Below are positions 1 to 8,701 of a stretch of 64,000 nt of DNA, piece after piece; position 1 is the first letter of the stretch; every line of letters begins with the position of its first letter. The stretch spans positions 22,010 to 86,009 of the forward strand of contig NZ_FQZU01000026.1 in the NCBI RefSeq assembly GCF_900142135.1. Direction: 5' to 3'. The translations under genes were made by a program, and so were the position numbers. This stretch comes from Desulfatibacillum alkenivorans DSM 16219. Lineage in GTDB: Bacteria; Desulfobacterota; Desulfobacteria; Desulfobacterales; Desulfatibacillaceae. The notes below the pieces were generated by a model that was not told the origin of the DNA, ran no database searches, and was given only the letters and a program-made list of their open reading frames with translations.

Positions 1-255
1 CCCAGGGAAAGCGCGCCCAGGCTGGCCAACAAATTCGATTTGGAAGCCATGTACGACCAGCTTTCGGAACTTTTGGTCCGCATTGACTTTATCAACCCGG
101 AAAACCCCGATCACTGGATGGACAACATTCGCCGCTTTTTCACCCGCCACCCCCTCACCGCCCGGGACGTGAAAATCGTCCGGGGAATCTGCCGCCAGGT
201 GGATTGGTATACGGAACGCCGCTTTAAAAAAATGGAGGCGAAGAAAAAGGATTAG
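1..255 (+). CDS. trmJ: tRNA 2'-O-methyltransferase TrmJ, C-terminal end (partial)
   Basis: The frame is open from the first base, so the gene starts outside the window and about 84 codons remain. The stretch MYDQLSELLVRIDFINPEN followed by an RRFFTRHPL-like block and KIVRGICRQ matches the C-terminal helical tail of TrmJ/TrmH-type SpoU methyltransferases, where LYEHL, GFLDPENP and ILRGIL are typical. TrmJ methylates the 2'-OH of nucleotide 32 in tRNA. The SPOUT catalytic domain is not visible, so the call rests on the tail alone. It is followed by about 200 bases without a gene, then a convergent peptidase. Confidence 0.68.
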   Translation, partial: PRESAPRLANKFDLEAMYDQLSELLVRIDFINPENPDHWMDNIRRFFTRHPLTARDVKIVRGICRQVDWYTERRFKKMEAKKKD

Positions 256-354
256 GCGTAGTGTTTGTTCCTGCGGCCCCCGTGGGAATATATACCAGGG
301 TGCAATTTAACCTATTTTGAAATTTGTAACAAATGTGATTTCAAAGTGTTATGA

Positions 355-385
355 TATGCATTCCCACGCAAAGCATGGGAACGAG
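355..385. repeat. Short dispersed repeat with TTCCCA/TGGGAA arms
   Basis: A 31-base element starting TATGCATTCCCACG and ending CATGGGAACGAG. A second copy with about four differences, all in the loop, lies at 33094-33124. The arms TTCCCA and TGGGAA can pair. It sits in the gap between the trmJ end and the convergent peptidase gene. No function can be assigned. Confidence 0.5.
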
Positions 386-459
386 TCGTAGGTCGGGTTG
401 CGAAGTCCGGCGACGGGGCGTCTCATAACCGGGAAAGCAATTGGACTTCAAACCCGACA

Positions 460-2298
460 TTAAGGCTGCAAACCATCTCTGGCTTCCAAGTACTTGTCCA
501 GGTGTTCCTGGTATATCCTTCTGTTTTTGGAGTCCGGCTCCATTTTCAGGGCCCTTGTCTGGGTTTCCACGGCTTGGGCGTACATTCCGTTTATGTAATA
601 ACTTTCCGCCAAGGTATCCAGAATGTGGGGAAGGGGAGAAATTTCCACGGCCCGCAGCGCCAGTTCCAACGCCCTTTTCGGGTTTTGCAACTCTTCCTTC
701 TCGCAGGTTGCATAGGTCCAGGCCAGGTTGTTTAAGGTCAAAGCGTCGTCCGGATGGATTTGCAGGGCCTTTTCATAGGCGTCAATGGCTTTTTCAATGT
801 CGTTTGCAGCAAGATACATATCTCCGAGCAGGCTCGGCGCCTTGTCAAGCTCTTCCATGCCGTCCGGTCTGGCTTCCAGGGCTGCCAGAGTCACTCCCAG
901 CCTGACGCGATTATGGAATCCATTCCAGGCCAGAGCGCCCTGGGCGACCAATGTCCCGACAAAAACAACGACCAGAATCATCAGGGATTTTTTCACCTTG
1001 GCGTTGTGCCTGTCTATCCAAAGCCGGTTGGACTCGCACTTAAGAATATAATCGATGCGCTGGTTCAGGCCGAAGTGATGCCAGTTGGGTTCGTCGGCGG
1101 AGCGCCCGGAAAAAAAGGCGATCTTCCGGAACATGGTCACCAAAGGCAGGGCGCTGGGCAGGACTTCGTATACATAGAGGTCCGCCTGCCGTTCAAAGTT
1201 CCGTAGAAAATAACCGAATACAAAGCGCAGGTACAAAACCGCGAATGTCACCAAAAACAACCCTTGGGCCAAATTCAAAAACCAGGCGAATTGCTCAGCT
1301 TCCATGCTCATGGGGACGAAGCGCGTGCTGAGATAAAGCACCGGAATTTCCAGCGCGCTCCAAACCAGATAGCCCGCAGGGGCCATGGCGGCGACAATCA
1401 GTAAAAATAAAAGCATGTGCTTTTTCTTGGCGTGCCCGATTTCGTGGCTTAAAACCGCGTCCAGTTCATCCGGCGAGGCCATGCGCAGCATGGCGTCGGT
1501 CATGAGAACGTACCGGAACCTGCTGGCGATTCCGAACACGGCGGCCGTCAAAATGTGCCCGCCGAACAAGGGCCAGCGCAGGATTTGGGCGCAGGTGAAG
1601 TCGGCCTTTTGGCACAGGGCTTCCATACGGTCTCGTTCAGGACCGGGCGGAACGGGCGTGCATCCCCAAAAATACAGAACGATTCGGGGGCCTATCAAGA
1701 CCAGGGCGGTCATCATAACCAAAAGATAGATCAATTGTCCGGTCGCGCTCATGAGCGCCCCATGCCAGGATGCGCCTGGTATAAGAAGCAGGATGTCCTG
1801 GACTCCGTAAAAGCCCGTCCACGGGATGAGAATGGGCGCCACAAGCATGACCTGCTGCCGGACGTACTCCCTGCGAGAAACCATGGTCTGGCCCAGTTTG
1901 GCGTACATGGGATGGGCCATATGCCATACGGCGATCAAAAATCCCAGGAACATAAAAAGGGCCAAGAGGGCCGACAGGGTGGGGATTTTGCTTATAATGG
2001 GAATTTCCAGCAGAAACGGCTTAAGCGGAGTCAAAAACAGGCACGAGACGAAAAACACGACGGCCATAAGCATCTGTTGGACCGTCAGCTTATCCAGAAT
2101 CGTCAGGTTGCTGTTTTTGGATCGCTGGGGAATGCGGCGTGCAAAATTTTTGAATCGCAGCCGGGCGACCACCAGAAACAGGGCGGCAAGATACAAAATA
2201 TGCCACGTTTTTCCCTGAGAGAGTAAAAGATCCCGGGATTCCGGGGCGTAATCATAACTGACCAGGACCGCAATTATAAGAATAAGGTTGGTGAACAT
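460..2298 (-). CDS. Membrane M48-family zinc metallopeptidase with C-terminal TPRs
   Basis: A 612-residue integral membrane protein. Several hydrophobic helices fill the first 210 residues, then comes the zinc site HEIGH at about 285-289 within VLSHEIGHAKKKH, and a downstream NFERQAD motif (about 367-373) that should supply the third zinc-binding Glu, as in HtpX/Ste24 (M48) peptidases. Another helix near 430-450 leads into tetratricopeptide repeats at about 485-600 (for example IEKAIDAYEKALQIHPDD). M48-TPR fusions are usually envelope proteases linked to membrane protein quality control. The substrate is unknown. It ends 10 bases after queH starts the next minus-strand unit, and may be transcribed with it. 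Confidence 0.88.
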   Translation of the reverse strand: MFTNLILIIAVLVSYDYAPESRDLLLSQGKTWHILYLAALFLVVARLRFKNFARRIPQRSKNSNLTILDKLTVQQMLMAVVFFVSCLFLTPLKPFLLEIPIISKIPTLSALLALFMFLGFLIAVWHMAHPMYAKLGQTMVSRREYVRQQVMLVAPILIPWTGFYGVQDILLLIPGASWHGALMSATGQLIYLLVMMTALVLIGPRIVLYFWGCTPVPPGPERDRMEALCQKADFTCAQILRWPLFGGHILTAAVFGIASRFRYVLMTDAMLRMASPDELDAVLSHEIGHAKKKHMLLFLLIVAAMAPAGYLVWSALEIPVLYLSTRFVPMSMEAEQFAWFLNLAQGLFLVTFAVLYLRFVFGYFLRNFERQADLYVYEVLPSALPLVTMFRKIAFFSGRSADEPNWHHFGLNQRIDYILKCESNRLWIDRHNAKVKKSLMILVVVFVGTLVAQGALAWNGFHNRVRLGVTLAALEARPDGMEELDKAPSLLGDMYLAANDIEKAIDAYEKALQIHPDDALTLNNLAWTYATCEKEELQNPKRALELALRAVEISPLPHILDTLAESYYINGMYAQAVETQTRALKMEPDSKNRRIYQEHLDKYLEARDGLQP

Positions 2299-2307
2299 AA
2301 AGGGCGG

Positions 2308-2859
2308 CTAACGGGCCTCCTGGTCTTTTTTGGCGTTGTAATAGCGGTCTTTTTCACTGTAAATGCAGCCGCAATATTGCTGGCGATACATTCCCAGACG
2401 CTTGGATTCCTCAATTCCGTATTTCCAGCCTTCCCGAAAGTCGTGGTAATAAAAAGGCACGGAGTACTGCTTGCCCAAAGCCTCCCCGATTTCCCGAATC
2501 AGTTCGTGCTTCTGGAACTTGCTGTACAAGAGGGTGGTGGTGAAAGCGTCGAACTTGCCCTTTTTGGCGATCATGGCGGCGGCCTTTAGACGGCTGTGGT
2601 AGCAATACCGGCAGCGCTCTGTTTCTCGAAATGCCGCATTGCGCAGAAACTCCTCAATTTCATAGCCTTGCTGCCAGACCATCCTCAAATCCTGGGCTGC
2701 AGCGTATTCCCGGAGGGTTTCCTCCCGCTTCATGCACTCCGTAAAGGGGTGAATGTTATGGCGGTAGAAGGTTCCCATGACGTGGTGACCCTGCTCGCGT
2801 AATACTTTAAGGCAATATATGGAGCAAGGCCCGCAGCAAATGTTTAATAGAATTTTCAT
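2308..2859 (-). CDS. queH: Epoxyqueuosine reductase QueH
   Basis: A 183-residue protein of the QueH (formerly DUF208) family, which reduces epoxyqueuosine to queuosine in tRNA, replacing the cobalamin enzyme QueG. The start MKILLNICCGPC carries the diagnostic CC pair plus a third Cys, ERCRYCYH near residue 82 gives another Cys pair, and YCGCIYSEKDR near the C-terminus completes the Fe-S and metal Cys set. The length is normal for the family. It lies 14 bases after the YggS-type gene on the same strand, suggesting a maf-yggS-queH-peptidase transcript. Confidence 0.9.
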   Translation of the reverse strand: MKILLNICCGPCSIYCLKVLREQGHHVMGTFYRHNIHPFTECMKREETLREYAAAQDLRMVWQQGYEIEEFLRNAAFRETERCRYCYHSRLKAAAMIAKKGKFDAFTTTLLYSKFQKHELIREIGEALGKQYSVPFYYHDFREGWKYGIEESKRLGMYRQQYCGCIYSEKDRYYNAKKDQEAR

Positions 2860-2873
2860 AAACGGCTGTCGCC

Positions 2874-3578
2874 TTAATTATAGTTTCTGGCGCCGAAGAT
2901 GGCCGTGCCCACCCGGACCAGGGTGGCGCCTTCCTCGATGGCGGCTTCAAAGTCTCCGGTCATGCCCATGGAGAGTTCTTCCATGCTGACGTTCTCAAAT
3001 CCTTTGCTTTGTATTGCCTGGGCCAATTCCCGCAGGCGCCGGAAGAACGGCCTGGCCCTGTCCGGATCGTCGAAAAAAGGCGGCATGGTCATGAGCCCTT
3101 TTACACGAACGTTTTCCAGCGCTGAGATTTCCTTGACCAAATTGATGGCCTCGTTTTCTCCGGCGCCGGACTTGGTTTCCTCGCCCGAAATATTCACCTG
3201 CACCAGGATGTCCTGAATTTTTTCCGCCTTGGCCGCCTGCTTGTCGATTTCCCTGGCCAGCTTGAAGGAATCCACCGAATGAATCAGGCTAAACAACGGA
3301 ACCGCGTACTTGGCCTTGTTGGATTGCAAATGGCCGATGAAATGCCATTCCACCTCCAGGCTGTCCAGTTCCGCGATTTTCTCCCGCGCTTCCTGGATGT
3401 AGTTCTCGCCGAAAATCGTCGCGCCTGCATCCGCCGCTTGCCGAAGCATTTCAGCAGGCTTGGTTTTGGATACAGCCACTAATCGTATGGATTGGGGATC
3501 CCGGCCGCATTTTTCCGCGGCTTTTTGGATGCTGTCTTGAATTTCCCGCAAATTTTTTCTGATTGTATTATCCATCAT
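2874..3578 (-). CDS. yggS: YggS/PLPBP-family pyridoxal phosphate homeostasis protein
   Basis: About 234 residues, single-domain PLP-binding protein with an alanine-racemase-type barrel. The PLP lysine is the first Lys in VAVSKTKP (about residue 38), followed by GENYIQEA, WHFIGHLQSNKAKY, VNISGEETKSG and the C-terminal SMGMTGDFEAAIEEGATLVRVG, all family hallmarks. The family buffers free PLP and affects amino acid pools; it is not an enzyme with a known reaction. A GTG at 3584 and ATGs at 3578 and 3575 are all in frame; an ATG is preferred. Its start overlaps the end of maf by about 10 bases, indicating translational coupling. Confidence 0.9.
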   Translation of the reverse strand: MMDNTIRKNLREIQDSIQKAAEKCGRDPQSIRLVAVSKTKPAEMLRQAADAGATIFGENYIQEAREKIAELDSLEVEWHFIGHLQSNKAKYAVPLFSLIHSVDSFKLAREIDKQAAKAEKIQDILVQVNISGEETKSGAGENEAINLVKEISALENVRVKGLMTMPPFFDDPDRARPFFRRLRELAQAIQSKGFENVSMEELSMGMTGDFEAAIEEGATLVRVGTAIFGARNYN

Positions 3579-4191
3579 TCTCACTGGTTCGCATAATTAC
3601 GCCTTGAGCCATAAAAAATTCGATAACCTCGCACACGGGCAGGCCGACCACATTAGTGTAAGACCCGGATATGCTTTTGACAAGAAAGGTTCCGATCCCT
3701 TGGATGGCGTAAGCCCCGGCCTTGTCAAAGGGCTCTCCGGTGCTCAAGTACCATTCGATTTCGTCCGGGCTCAGGCTTTTGAAAGTCACCTGGGTGGAAA
3801 TGACTTCCGTATGGCGCACGCCTTTGTCCACATGGAATATGCTGAAGCCGGTCAAAACCTGGTGGGTGCGGCCTCCCAGCATGGTGATCATGTCCCTGGC
3901 TTCCTCCATGCCCGAGGGCTTGCCCAGGATGCGGCCGTCGGTGACCACAATGGTGTCGGCGCCCAAGACCCAATGGCCCGGATGGCTTTCGGCCACGGCC
4001 AGGGCCTTTTTTTCGCTCAGCATGGCCGCGCATTCCCTGGGCGAGGCGCCCGCCGGACAGGTTTCGTCGGCGTCGCTCACAATGACCTGGAATTCCAGCC
4101 CGGCCTGCTCTAAAAGATAACTGCGCCGGGGGGAGGCCGAGGCCAGAATTAGTGGCTCATTCGTGCATTTATGTGGTATTAATGTCTCCAT
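3568..4191 (-). CDS. maf: Maf-family nucleotide pyrophosphatase
   Basis: A 207-residue Maf protein: LILASASPRRSYLL near residues 14-27 is the signature SxSPRR phosphate-binding motif, VLGADTIVVTDGRILGKP holds the metal-binding Asp, and DKAGAYAIQG and YTNVVGLPV are the conserved C-terminal motifs. Maf proteins hydrolyse non-canonical or modified NTPs (dTTP, UTP, m7GTP, depending on subfamily); the subfamily cannot be fixed here. First gene of the minus-strand cluster, divergent from cstA with 128 bases between. Confidence 0.9.
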   Translation of the reverse strand: METLIPHKCTNEPLILASASPRRSYLLEQAGLEFQVIVSDADETCPAGASPRECAAMLSEKKALAVAESHPGHWVLGADTIVVTDGRILGKPSGMEEARDMITMLGGRTHQVLTGFSIFHVDKGVRHTEVISTQVTFKSLSPDEIEWYLSTGEPFDKAGAYAIQGIGTFLVKSISGSYTNVVGLPVCEVIEFFMAQGVIMRTSENDG

Positions 4192-4319
4192 GCTGTGCTT
4201 TTAACACTGGGGTTCGCCCTTGGCAACCCCCGGATGAAGAGGGAGACTGATAGGTTTGAGGTTGGTTTGCTTGACTTCATGCCTTTATTCAATAGCAAAA
4301 ATCTTGAGGAGGGGGTAGG

Positions 4320-6026
4320 ATGAATGCCTTTATCGTAATGGCCTTGGTTTTGGCTTGGTTTTATGCAGGATACCGATTTTACGGAACCTGGGTGGAGAGA
4401 AATCTGGTAAAGCCGGACGACGCCAGGCCCACGCCGGCTTACGAGTTTGAGGACGGCGTCGACTACTCGCCGGCCAAAGTCAGCTTCCTGTGGGGGCATC
4501 ATTTCTCCTCCATAGCGGGCGCCGGCCCCATTATCGGCCCCATCCTGGCCACGGCCTGGTTCGGCTGGGCTTCCGCCATCTTGTGGATCGCCATTGGGTG
4601 CGTGTTCATTGGCGCCGTGCATGATTATCTGTCCCTCATGCTTTCCGTACGCCACCAGGGCAGGGGTATTTCCGAAGTGGCCGGAGACACCTTGGGGAAC
4701 GTCACCCGGCTTTCCTTCGGCATTCTCATCTGGATTACGTTGGTGTTCATCATCGCCGTGTTCGCCGTCAGCGCGGCCAACGCCCTGGCCAATATGCCCG
4801 AACTGGTCATTCCGACCTTCGGCGTTTGCTTTGTGGCCGTCCTGCTGGGCCTGGCGGTGTACAAATTGAAAATCAACGCGGTGTTAGCCTCTATTGGAGC
4901 GGTTTTTCTTTCGTACTTTCTAATTTACGTGGGTTACAATTATCCGATTGCCCTGGATGGATGGTCGCATGCAAGCAAGGTCATGCTTTATTTGAACCTG
5001 CTTATGGGGTATTGCCTCATCGCCTCCATGCTTCCGGTTTGGGTGCTGCTTCAGCCCCGGGATTTCATTTCGTCGGTGAAATTGTTTGTGGGGCTTTTTC
5101 TCGGTTTACTGGGCGTTTTGGCGGCCAGGCCTGATTTTACGGCGCCCGCGTTCATCACCGGTTCGGACAAACCCATGTGGCCCATTATGTTCATCACCCT
5201 GGCATGCGGCGCCGTAAGCGGCTTCCACTGCCTGGTCGGGACCGGCACCACCTCCAAGCAGCTTGACAAGGAAAGCCACGGAAAAGTCGTGGGGTACGGC
5301 GGCATGATCATGGAGGGCGTACTGGCCGCCCTGGTGGTGGTTGTTGTGGGCGCGGGCCTCAAATGGGGACAGGCTCCGGCCGGTGAGGCCGCCGGGCTTT
5401 ATTTCGCCTCTTCCTTGGAGCAAGGCTGGATTGTGGCTTTCAGCAATGGATTCGGCGCCATTGTGGGCGATGCAGGCCTGCCCTTTTTAAGCGCCGCCGT
5501 GGCGGCCCTGTTAGGCGGAGTTATGGTGAAAACCTTTGTCATGACTTCGTTGGACACATCCACCCGCCTCGGGCGCTTTATCTTCATGGAGACCTTGTTC
5601 TCCAGCGTAAAGTTTTTAAGGCGCACTTTTGTCGCGACCATGGGAACCCTGGCGCCCGCCTATTATCTGGCCGCCACGGGCAATTGGAAAAATATTTGGA
5701 AGCTGTTCGGCGCTTCCAATCAGTTGATCGCCGCCATCAGCCTGCTGGTGATCACGGCCTGGCTGGCCCAGAGGCGCAGGGCCATCGCTCCGGTTATCTT
5801 TCCGGCCTTGTTCATGGTGGCCACCACCATTGGCGCCTTGGGCTGGTCCGTCTTCAACAAAAACGGATATCTTGGCGCCGGACCCGGCCATGACCTAATG
5901 CTGGGCGTTATCAGCCTGGCGCTCATTGCATTGGCTTTGGTCATCGCCTGCTCTGCGGCTTTTTCCTTGTTAAAAGACAAGGGTGCGGAAAAAAGGCGGG
6001 AGACCGACTCCGAGGCGTCTGCTTAA
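4320..6026 (+). CDS. cstA: CstA-family carbon starvation / peptide or pyruvate transporter
   Basis: A 568-residue polytopic membrane protein. The segment FLWGHHFSSIAGAGPIIGP (about residues 57-75) is the CstA signature; FHCLVGTGTTSKQLDKE and LDTSTRLGRFIF are further conserved blocks. About 14 or more hydrophobic helices are visible. Family members import peptides or pyruvate under carbon limitation. It is shorter than the roughly 700-residue E. coli CstA. A strong ribosome site (GAGGAGGGGG) ends a few bases before the ATG. It is alone on its strand, with a possible -35 TTGACT near 4270. Substrate not determinable. Confidence 0.9.
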   Translation: MNAFIVMALVLAWFYAGYRFYGTWVERNLVKPDDARPTPAYEFEDGVDYSPAKVSFLWGHHFSSIAGAGPIIGPILATAWFGWASAILWIAIGCVFIGAVHDYLSLMLSVRHQGRGISEVAGDTLGNVTRLSFGILIWITLVFIIAVFAVSAANALANMPELVIPTFGVCFVAVLLGLAVYKLKINAVLASIGAVFLSYFLIYVGYNYPIALDGWSHASKVMLYLNLLMGYCLIASMLPVWVLLQPRDFISSVKLFVGLFLGLLGVLAARPDFTAPAFITGSDKPMWPIMFITLACGAVSGFHCLVGTGTTSKQLDKESHGKVVGYGGMIMEGVLAALVVVVVGAGLKWGQAPAGEAAGLYFASSLEQGWIVAFSNGFGAIVGDAGLPFLSAAVAALLGGVMVKTFVMTSLDTSTRLGRFIFMETLFSSVKFLRRTFVATMGTLAPAYYLAATGNWKNIWKLFGASNQLIAAISLLVITAWLAQRRRAIAPVIFPALFMVATTIGALGWSVFNKNGYLGAGPGHDLMLGVISLALIALALVIACSAAFSLLKDKGAEKRRETDSEASA

Positions 6027-6105
6027 GTAAACGAATAGACAGGGAGCGGGCGGCCTGTGGGCCGGGGAAAGCTGCGGGCCCCTCACCCATTGACCGGAAC
6101 ATTTG

Positions 6106-7557
6106 ATGATTTCCAACTTTTTGCAAACAGTTTTGGGATGGCGGGCGTTGACGGACATCATCCTCATCGCTTTGGGGATGTTTTTCGTCTACCACACCCT
6201 CCGCAGGCTGGGAACCTGGAAGATGTTTCTGGGGCTGGTGATGGCCATGCTCACCTATGTGGGCGCCAATTTATTGGGCCTGGAAGGAATCACCTGGATT
6301 TTTTCCAACCTGAGCCATGTGGCGCTCATTGGCATCATCATTATTTTTCAGCCCGAAATCCGGAAAATGCTGGAAAGCTCGGTTTCTCCGGCGCGCCGGG
6401 AGCCCGAGGGGCCCGAACACGAGGGCCTGCCCATGATGATTGCAGACGCCCTGTTTTCCCTGGCCAAAATTCCCTGCGGCGCCATTTTCGTTTTTCCCGG
6501 ACGGGACCCCCTGGAGCGTTTTCTCACGGGAGGCGTTTCCTTGAACGCCGATCCGAGCCCGGAGCTGATTCTCAGCATATTCGACACCCACTCCCCCGGC
6601 CACGACGGCGCCCTGCTTGTCCGGGACGGCCGTCTGGCCGGATACGGATTTCGCCTGCCCATTTCCAAGTCCTCCCACCTGCCCAGGGAAATGGGCACCC
6701 GGCATCATGCGGGCATGGGGTTGTCGGAAATTACGGACGCCCTGGTTTTTGTGGTTTCGGAAGAGAGGGGGCTGGTTTCCTTTTTCAAAAACGGAAGGCT
6801 GTCCCGCGTCCCTGGCCGAAAGGAAGCGGTGGAAGCCATTACGGATCACTGGAAGGCCTCGGCCTCCTTCTTGCCCCAGCCGGAAAAGGGGACTAAAAAA
6901 TGGACCACCGCCGTGGAACTTGTGACCGCCTTCATGCTCACCATCCTCCTTTGGTCCAGCGTGGTCATAGGACGCATGGAGATCGTGGAAAAAAGCGTGG
7001 AGACCCCCATTGTCTATGTTGCCTTGCCCGCCAACATCGCCCTTTCCGGGGTCAAACCCACGGGCACGCGCATTCATATGGCTGGGCCCAAATCGCAACT
7101 GGACAACCTGACCGCCGACAACCTGCGGGTGCGCATCGACCTTTCCAAGGCCCAACCCGGCAAACAGACCTTTTTCGTATCCCGTGAAAGCCTGAACCTG
7201 CCCAAGAAGGTGGACCTGCTGGATGCGGACCCTTCGGAAATCAACCTGTCCCTGGAAGAAACCGTGGACATGGAAGTCCCCGTGACCCCCCAATTGGTGG
7301 GGCAGCCAAGGCAGGGCTGGACCGTGGCGAGCGTCGCCGTGAAGCCGCAGAAAGTCCGGGTGGTCATGAAAAAGGGCGAAGGCGAACAACAAGCCCCCGC
7401 CGTGACCACCACGCCCATCTATCTGGACGGCCTGGGCTCCAGCACGTCCATCCGATGCAAGATCATCGCTCCGCCCGACGCCCAACCCTCGGACAAACCC
7501 TGGCCCGACGTGGAAGTGCAAATCCGCCTCATTCCCGTGGAGGCCAAGTCGGAGTGA
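6106..7557 (+). CDS. Diadenylate cyclase (CdaA type) fused to YbbR/CdaR domains
   Basis: The first 90 residues hold three hydrophobic helices ending in IIIIFQPEIRKMLE, as in CdaA/DacA. The DAC domain follows: HDGALLVRDGRL (DGA near 167-169) and GTRHHAGMGLSE near 197-208, which matches the RHR motif except that the last Arg is His. A new transmembrane helix near 270-290 leads into two YbbR-like repeats (about 295-480). In Firmicutes the cyclase and its regulator CdaR/YbbR are separate neighbouring genes; here they are one 483-residue chain. The product should be a membrane c-di-AMP synthase, provided the changed motif is active. TTG at 6103 is also in frame, directly before this ATG. Confidence 0.85.
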   Translation: MISNFLQTVLGWRALTDIILIALGMFFVYHTLRRLGTWKMFLGLVMAMLTYVGANLLGLEGITWIFSNLSHVALIGIIIIFQPEIRKMLESSVSPARREPEGPEHEGLPMMIADALFSLAKIPCGAIFVFPGRDPLERFLTGGVSLNADPSPELILSIFDTHSPGHDGALLVRDGRLAGYGFRLPISKSSHLPREMGTRHHAGMGLSEITDALVFVVSEERGLVSFFKNGRLSRVPGRKEAVEAITDHWKASASFLPQPEKGTKKWTTAVELVTAFMLTILLWSSVVIGRMEIVEKSVETPIVYVALPANIALSGVKPTGTRIHMAGPKSQLDNLTADNLRVRIDLSKAQPGKQTFFVSRESLNLPKKVDLLDADPSEINLSLEETVDMEVPVTPQLVGQPRQGWTVASVAVKPQKVRVVMKKGEGEQQAPAVTTTPIYLDGLGSSTSIRCKIIAPPDAQPSDKPWPDVEVQIRLIPVEAKSE

Positions 7558-7595
7558 TGTTTTCGCCAGGATGCAATCAAAAACCCAATCAATTC

Positions 7596-7625
7596 TTGAC
7601 AAAGCGCTTATAGGCGCCCTATAAA
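7596..7625 (+). promoter_or_regulatory. Sigma-70-type promoter for the small Rho-N protein gene
   Basis: TTGACA at 7596-7601 and TATAAA at 7620-7625 are separated by 18 bases, close to consensus. The next gene starts about 110 bases downstream, leaving a leader that contains a GGAGG-like run and a possible hairpin. Confidence 0.6.
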
Positions 7626-7734
7626 TTATCCCTTTACCGGAAACGGGTCGTTTTCGGGGCGGAGGTGTGTTTGCTCATGCCTCCGTTATGTTTTAAAAAC
7701 CCTGACAGAATGAAACAGTACAGAGAGGAAGACC

Positions 7735-8061
7735 ATGGGCGGCAAGAAAAAAGAAGCCAAGGAAAAACCCCTGGATAAAATGACAGCCAAGGAACTCCGG
7801 GAAGTGGCCAAGGAAATCCCCGGGATCGTCGGCGTACATTCCATGAATAAACTGGAACTGCTTTCCGAAATCAAGGAAGCCCGCGGCATCGTGGACGACG
7901 GCCCCCAAAAGGACACCGGCCTGATTCGTTCCTTGAAGAAGCAGATCAACGAACTCAAGGACAAACGGGACGCAGCCATTGAGGCCAAGGACAAGGATCA
8001 GATGACCATCCTTCGCCGCAAGATCAGCAAGCTTAAGAAAAAGACCCGCAGGGCGGCCTAA
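7735..8061 (+). CDS. Small basic protein: Rho N-terminal-like (SAP-fold) domain plus coiled coil
   Basis: A 108-residue, very Lys-rich protein. Residues 13-48 (LDKMTAKELREVAKEIPG ... MNKLELLSEI) resemble the Rho termination factor N-terminal helix-extension-helix domain that binds nucleic acid. Residues 60-105 are a charged heptad-like coiled coil (LKKQINELKDKRDAAIE) ending KLKKKTRRAA. A nucleic-acid-binding or nucleoid role is an inference; I know no characterised homologue. It has its own good promoter and an AGAGAGGAAG ribosome site, so it is probably well expressed. Confidence 0.72.
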   Translation: MGGKKKEAKEKPLDKMTAKELREVAKEIPGIVGVHSMNKLELLSEIKEARGIVDDGPQKDTGLIRSLKKQINELKDKRDAAIEAKDKDQMTILRRKISKLKKKTRRAA

Positions 8062-8122
8062 CAGCGCATTTTTCGGCCAGACGCGTAATTTTCCAATAGT
8101 CTTTTATAAAGTATTGTTGAAA

Positions 8123-8701
8123 ATGGACAAAATCGATCCGGCTGCCCTGGCTTTTGATATTGACGGAGTGGTGGCCGACGCCATGAAGCTGTTTTTGGAC
8201 ATCGCCCGGAACAAGCACGGCGTCAGCGGCATAGCAAAAGAGGACATCACCAGCTACATGCTGGAGGACTGCCTTGACATGAGCTCCGACGTGATCCTTG
8301 ACGTGATCAAGGACATCATCGACGGAACTTACAAGGAAGTTTTGCAACCCATCGAGGGCGCCGTGGAGTCTCTGCGACGAATTCGAGCTCTGGGGGCGCC
8401 TCTTTTGTTCGTCACAGCCAGGCCCCGGAAACCGCCCGTGGAACAATGGCTCCGAACCAATTTGGGCATCGGCAACGGAGACATGCACATAGAAGCCACG
8501 GGCAGTTTTGAGGCCAAAATAGATGTCCTGGCCCAACACGGCCGCAACTGGTTTGTGGAGGACCGGTTGGAGACCTGCTTCCTATTGGCGGACGCAGGGA
8601 TCAATCCGGTCCTTTTCCGACAGCCGTGGAACCGCAGGCCTCACCCCTTCAAGGAGGTGGGCTCCTGGGAAGAGCTTCTTCCATGCATCATGGGGATATA
8701 G
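8123..8701 (+). CDS. HAD-superfamily hydrolase, nucleotidase-like
   Basis: About 192 residues. AFDIDGVVADAM near the N-terminus is HAD motif I (DxDG), LLFVTARPR is motif II (Thr) and FVEDRLETC near residue 146 supplies the acidic motif IV. The helical cap between motifs I and II resembles 5'(3')-deoxyribonucleotidase-type phosphatases. The substrate is unknown. An in-frame TTG lies at 8114, but the ATG at 8123 places motif I at the expected distance. Its end overlaps the xerC start by 19 bases. Confidence 0.78.
   Translation: MDKIDPAALAFDIDGVVADAMKLFLDIARNKHGVSGIAKEDITSYMLEDCLDMSSDVILDVIKDIIDGTYKEVLQPIEGAVESLRRIRALGAPLLFVTARPRKPPVEQWLRTNLGIGNGDMHIEATGSFEAKIDVLAQHGRNWFVEDRLETCFLLADAGINPVLFRQPWNRRPHPFKEVGSWEELLPCIMGI

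Noticed and set aside
441..2226. Several plus-strand frames opposite the M48 peptidase
   Set aside because: Antisense shadows of a clear gene with HEIGH motif; no ribosome sites or motifs.
6271..7602. 443-codon minus-strand frame
   Set aside because: Antisense of the diadenylate cyclase fusion; Gly/His-rich shadow composition.
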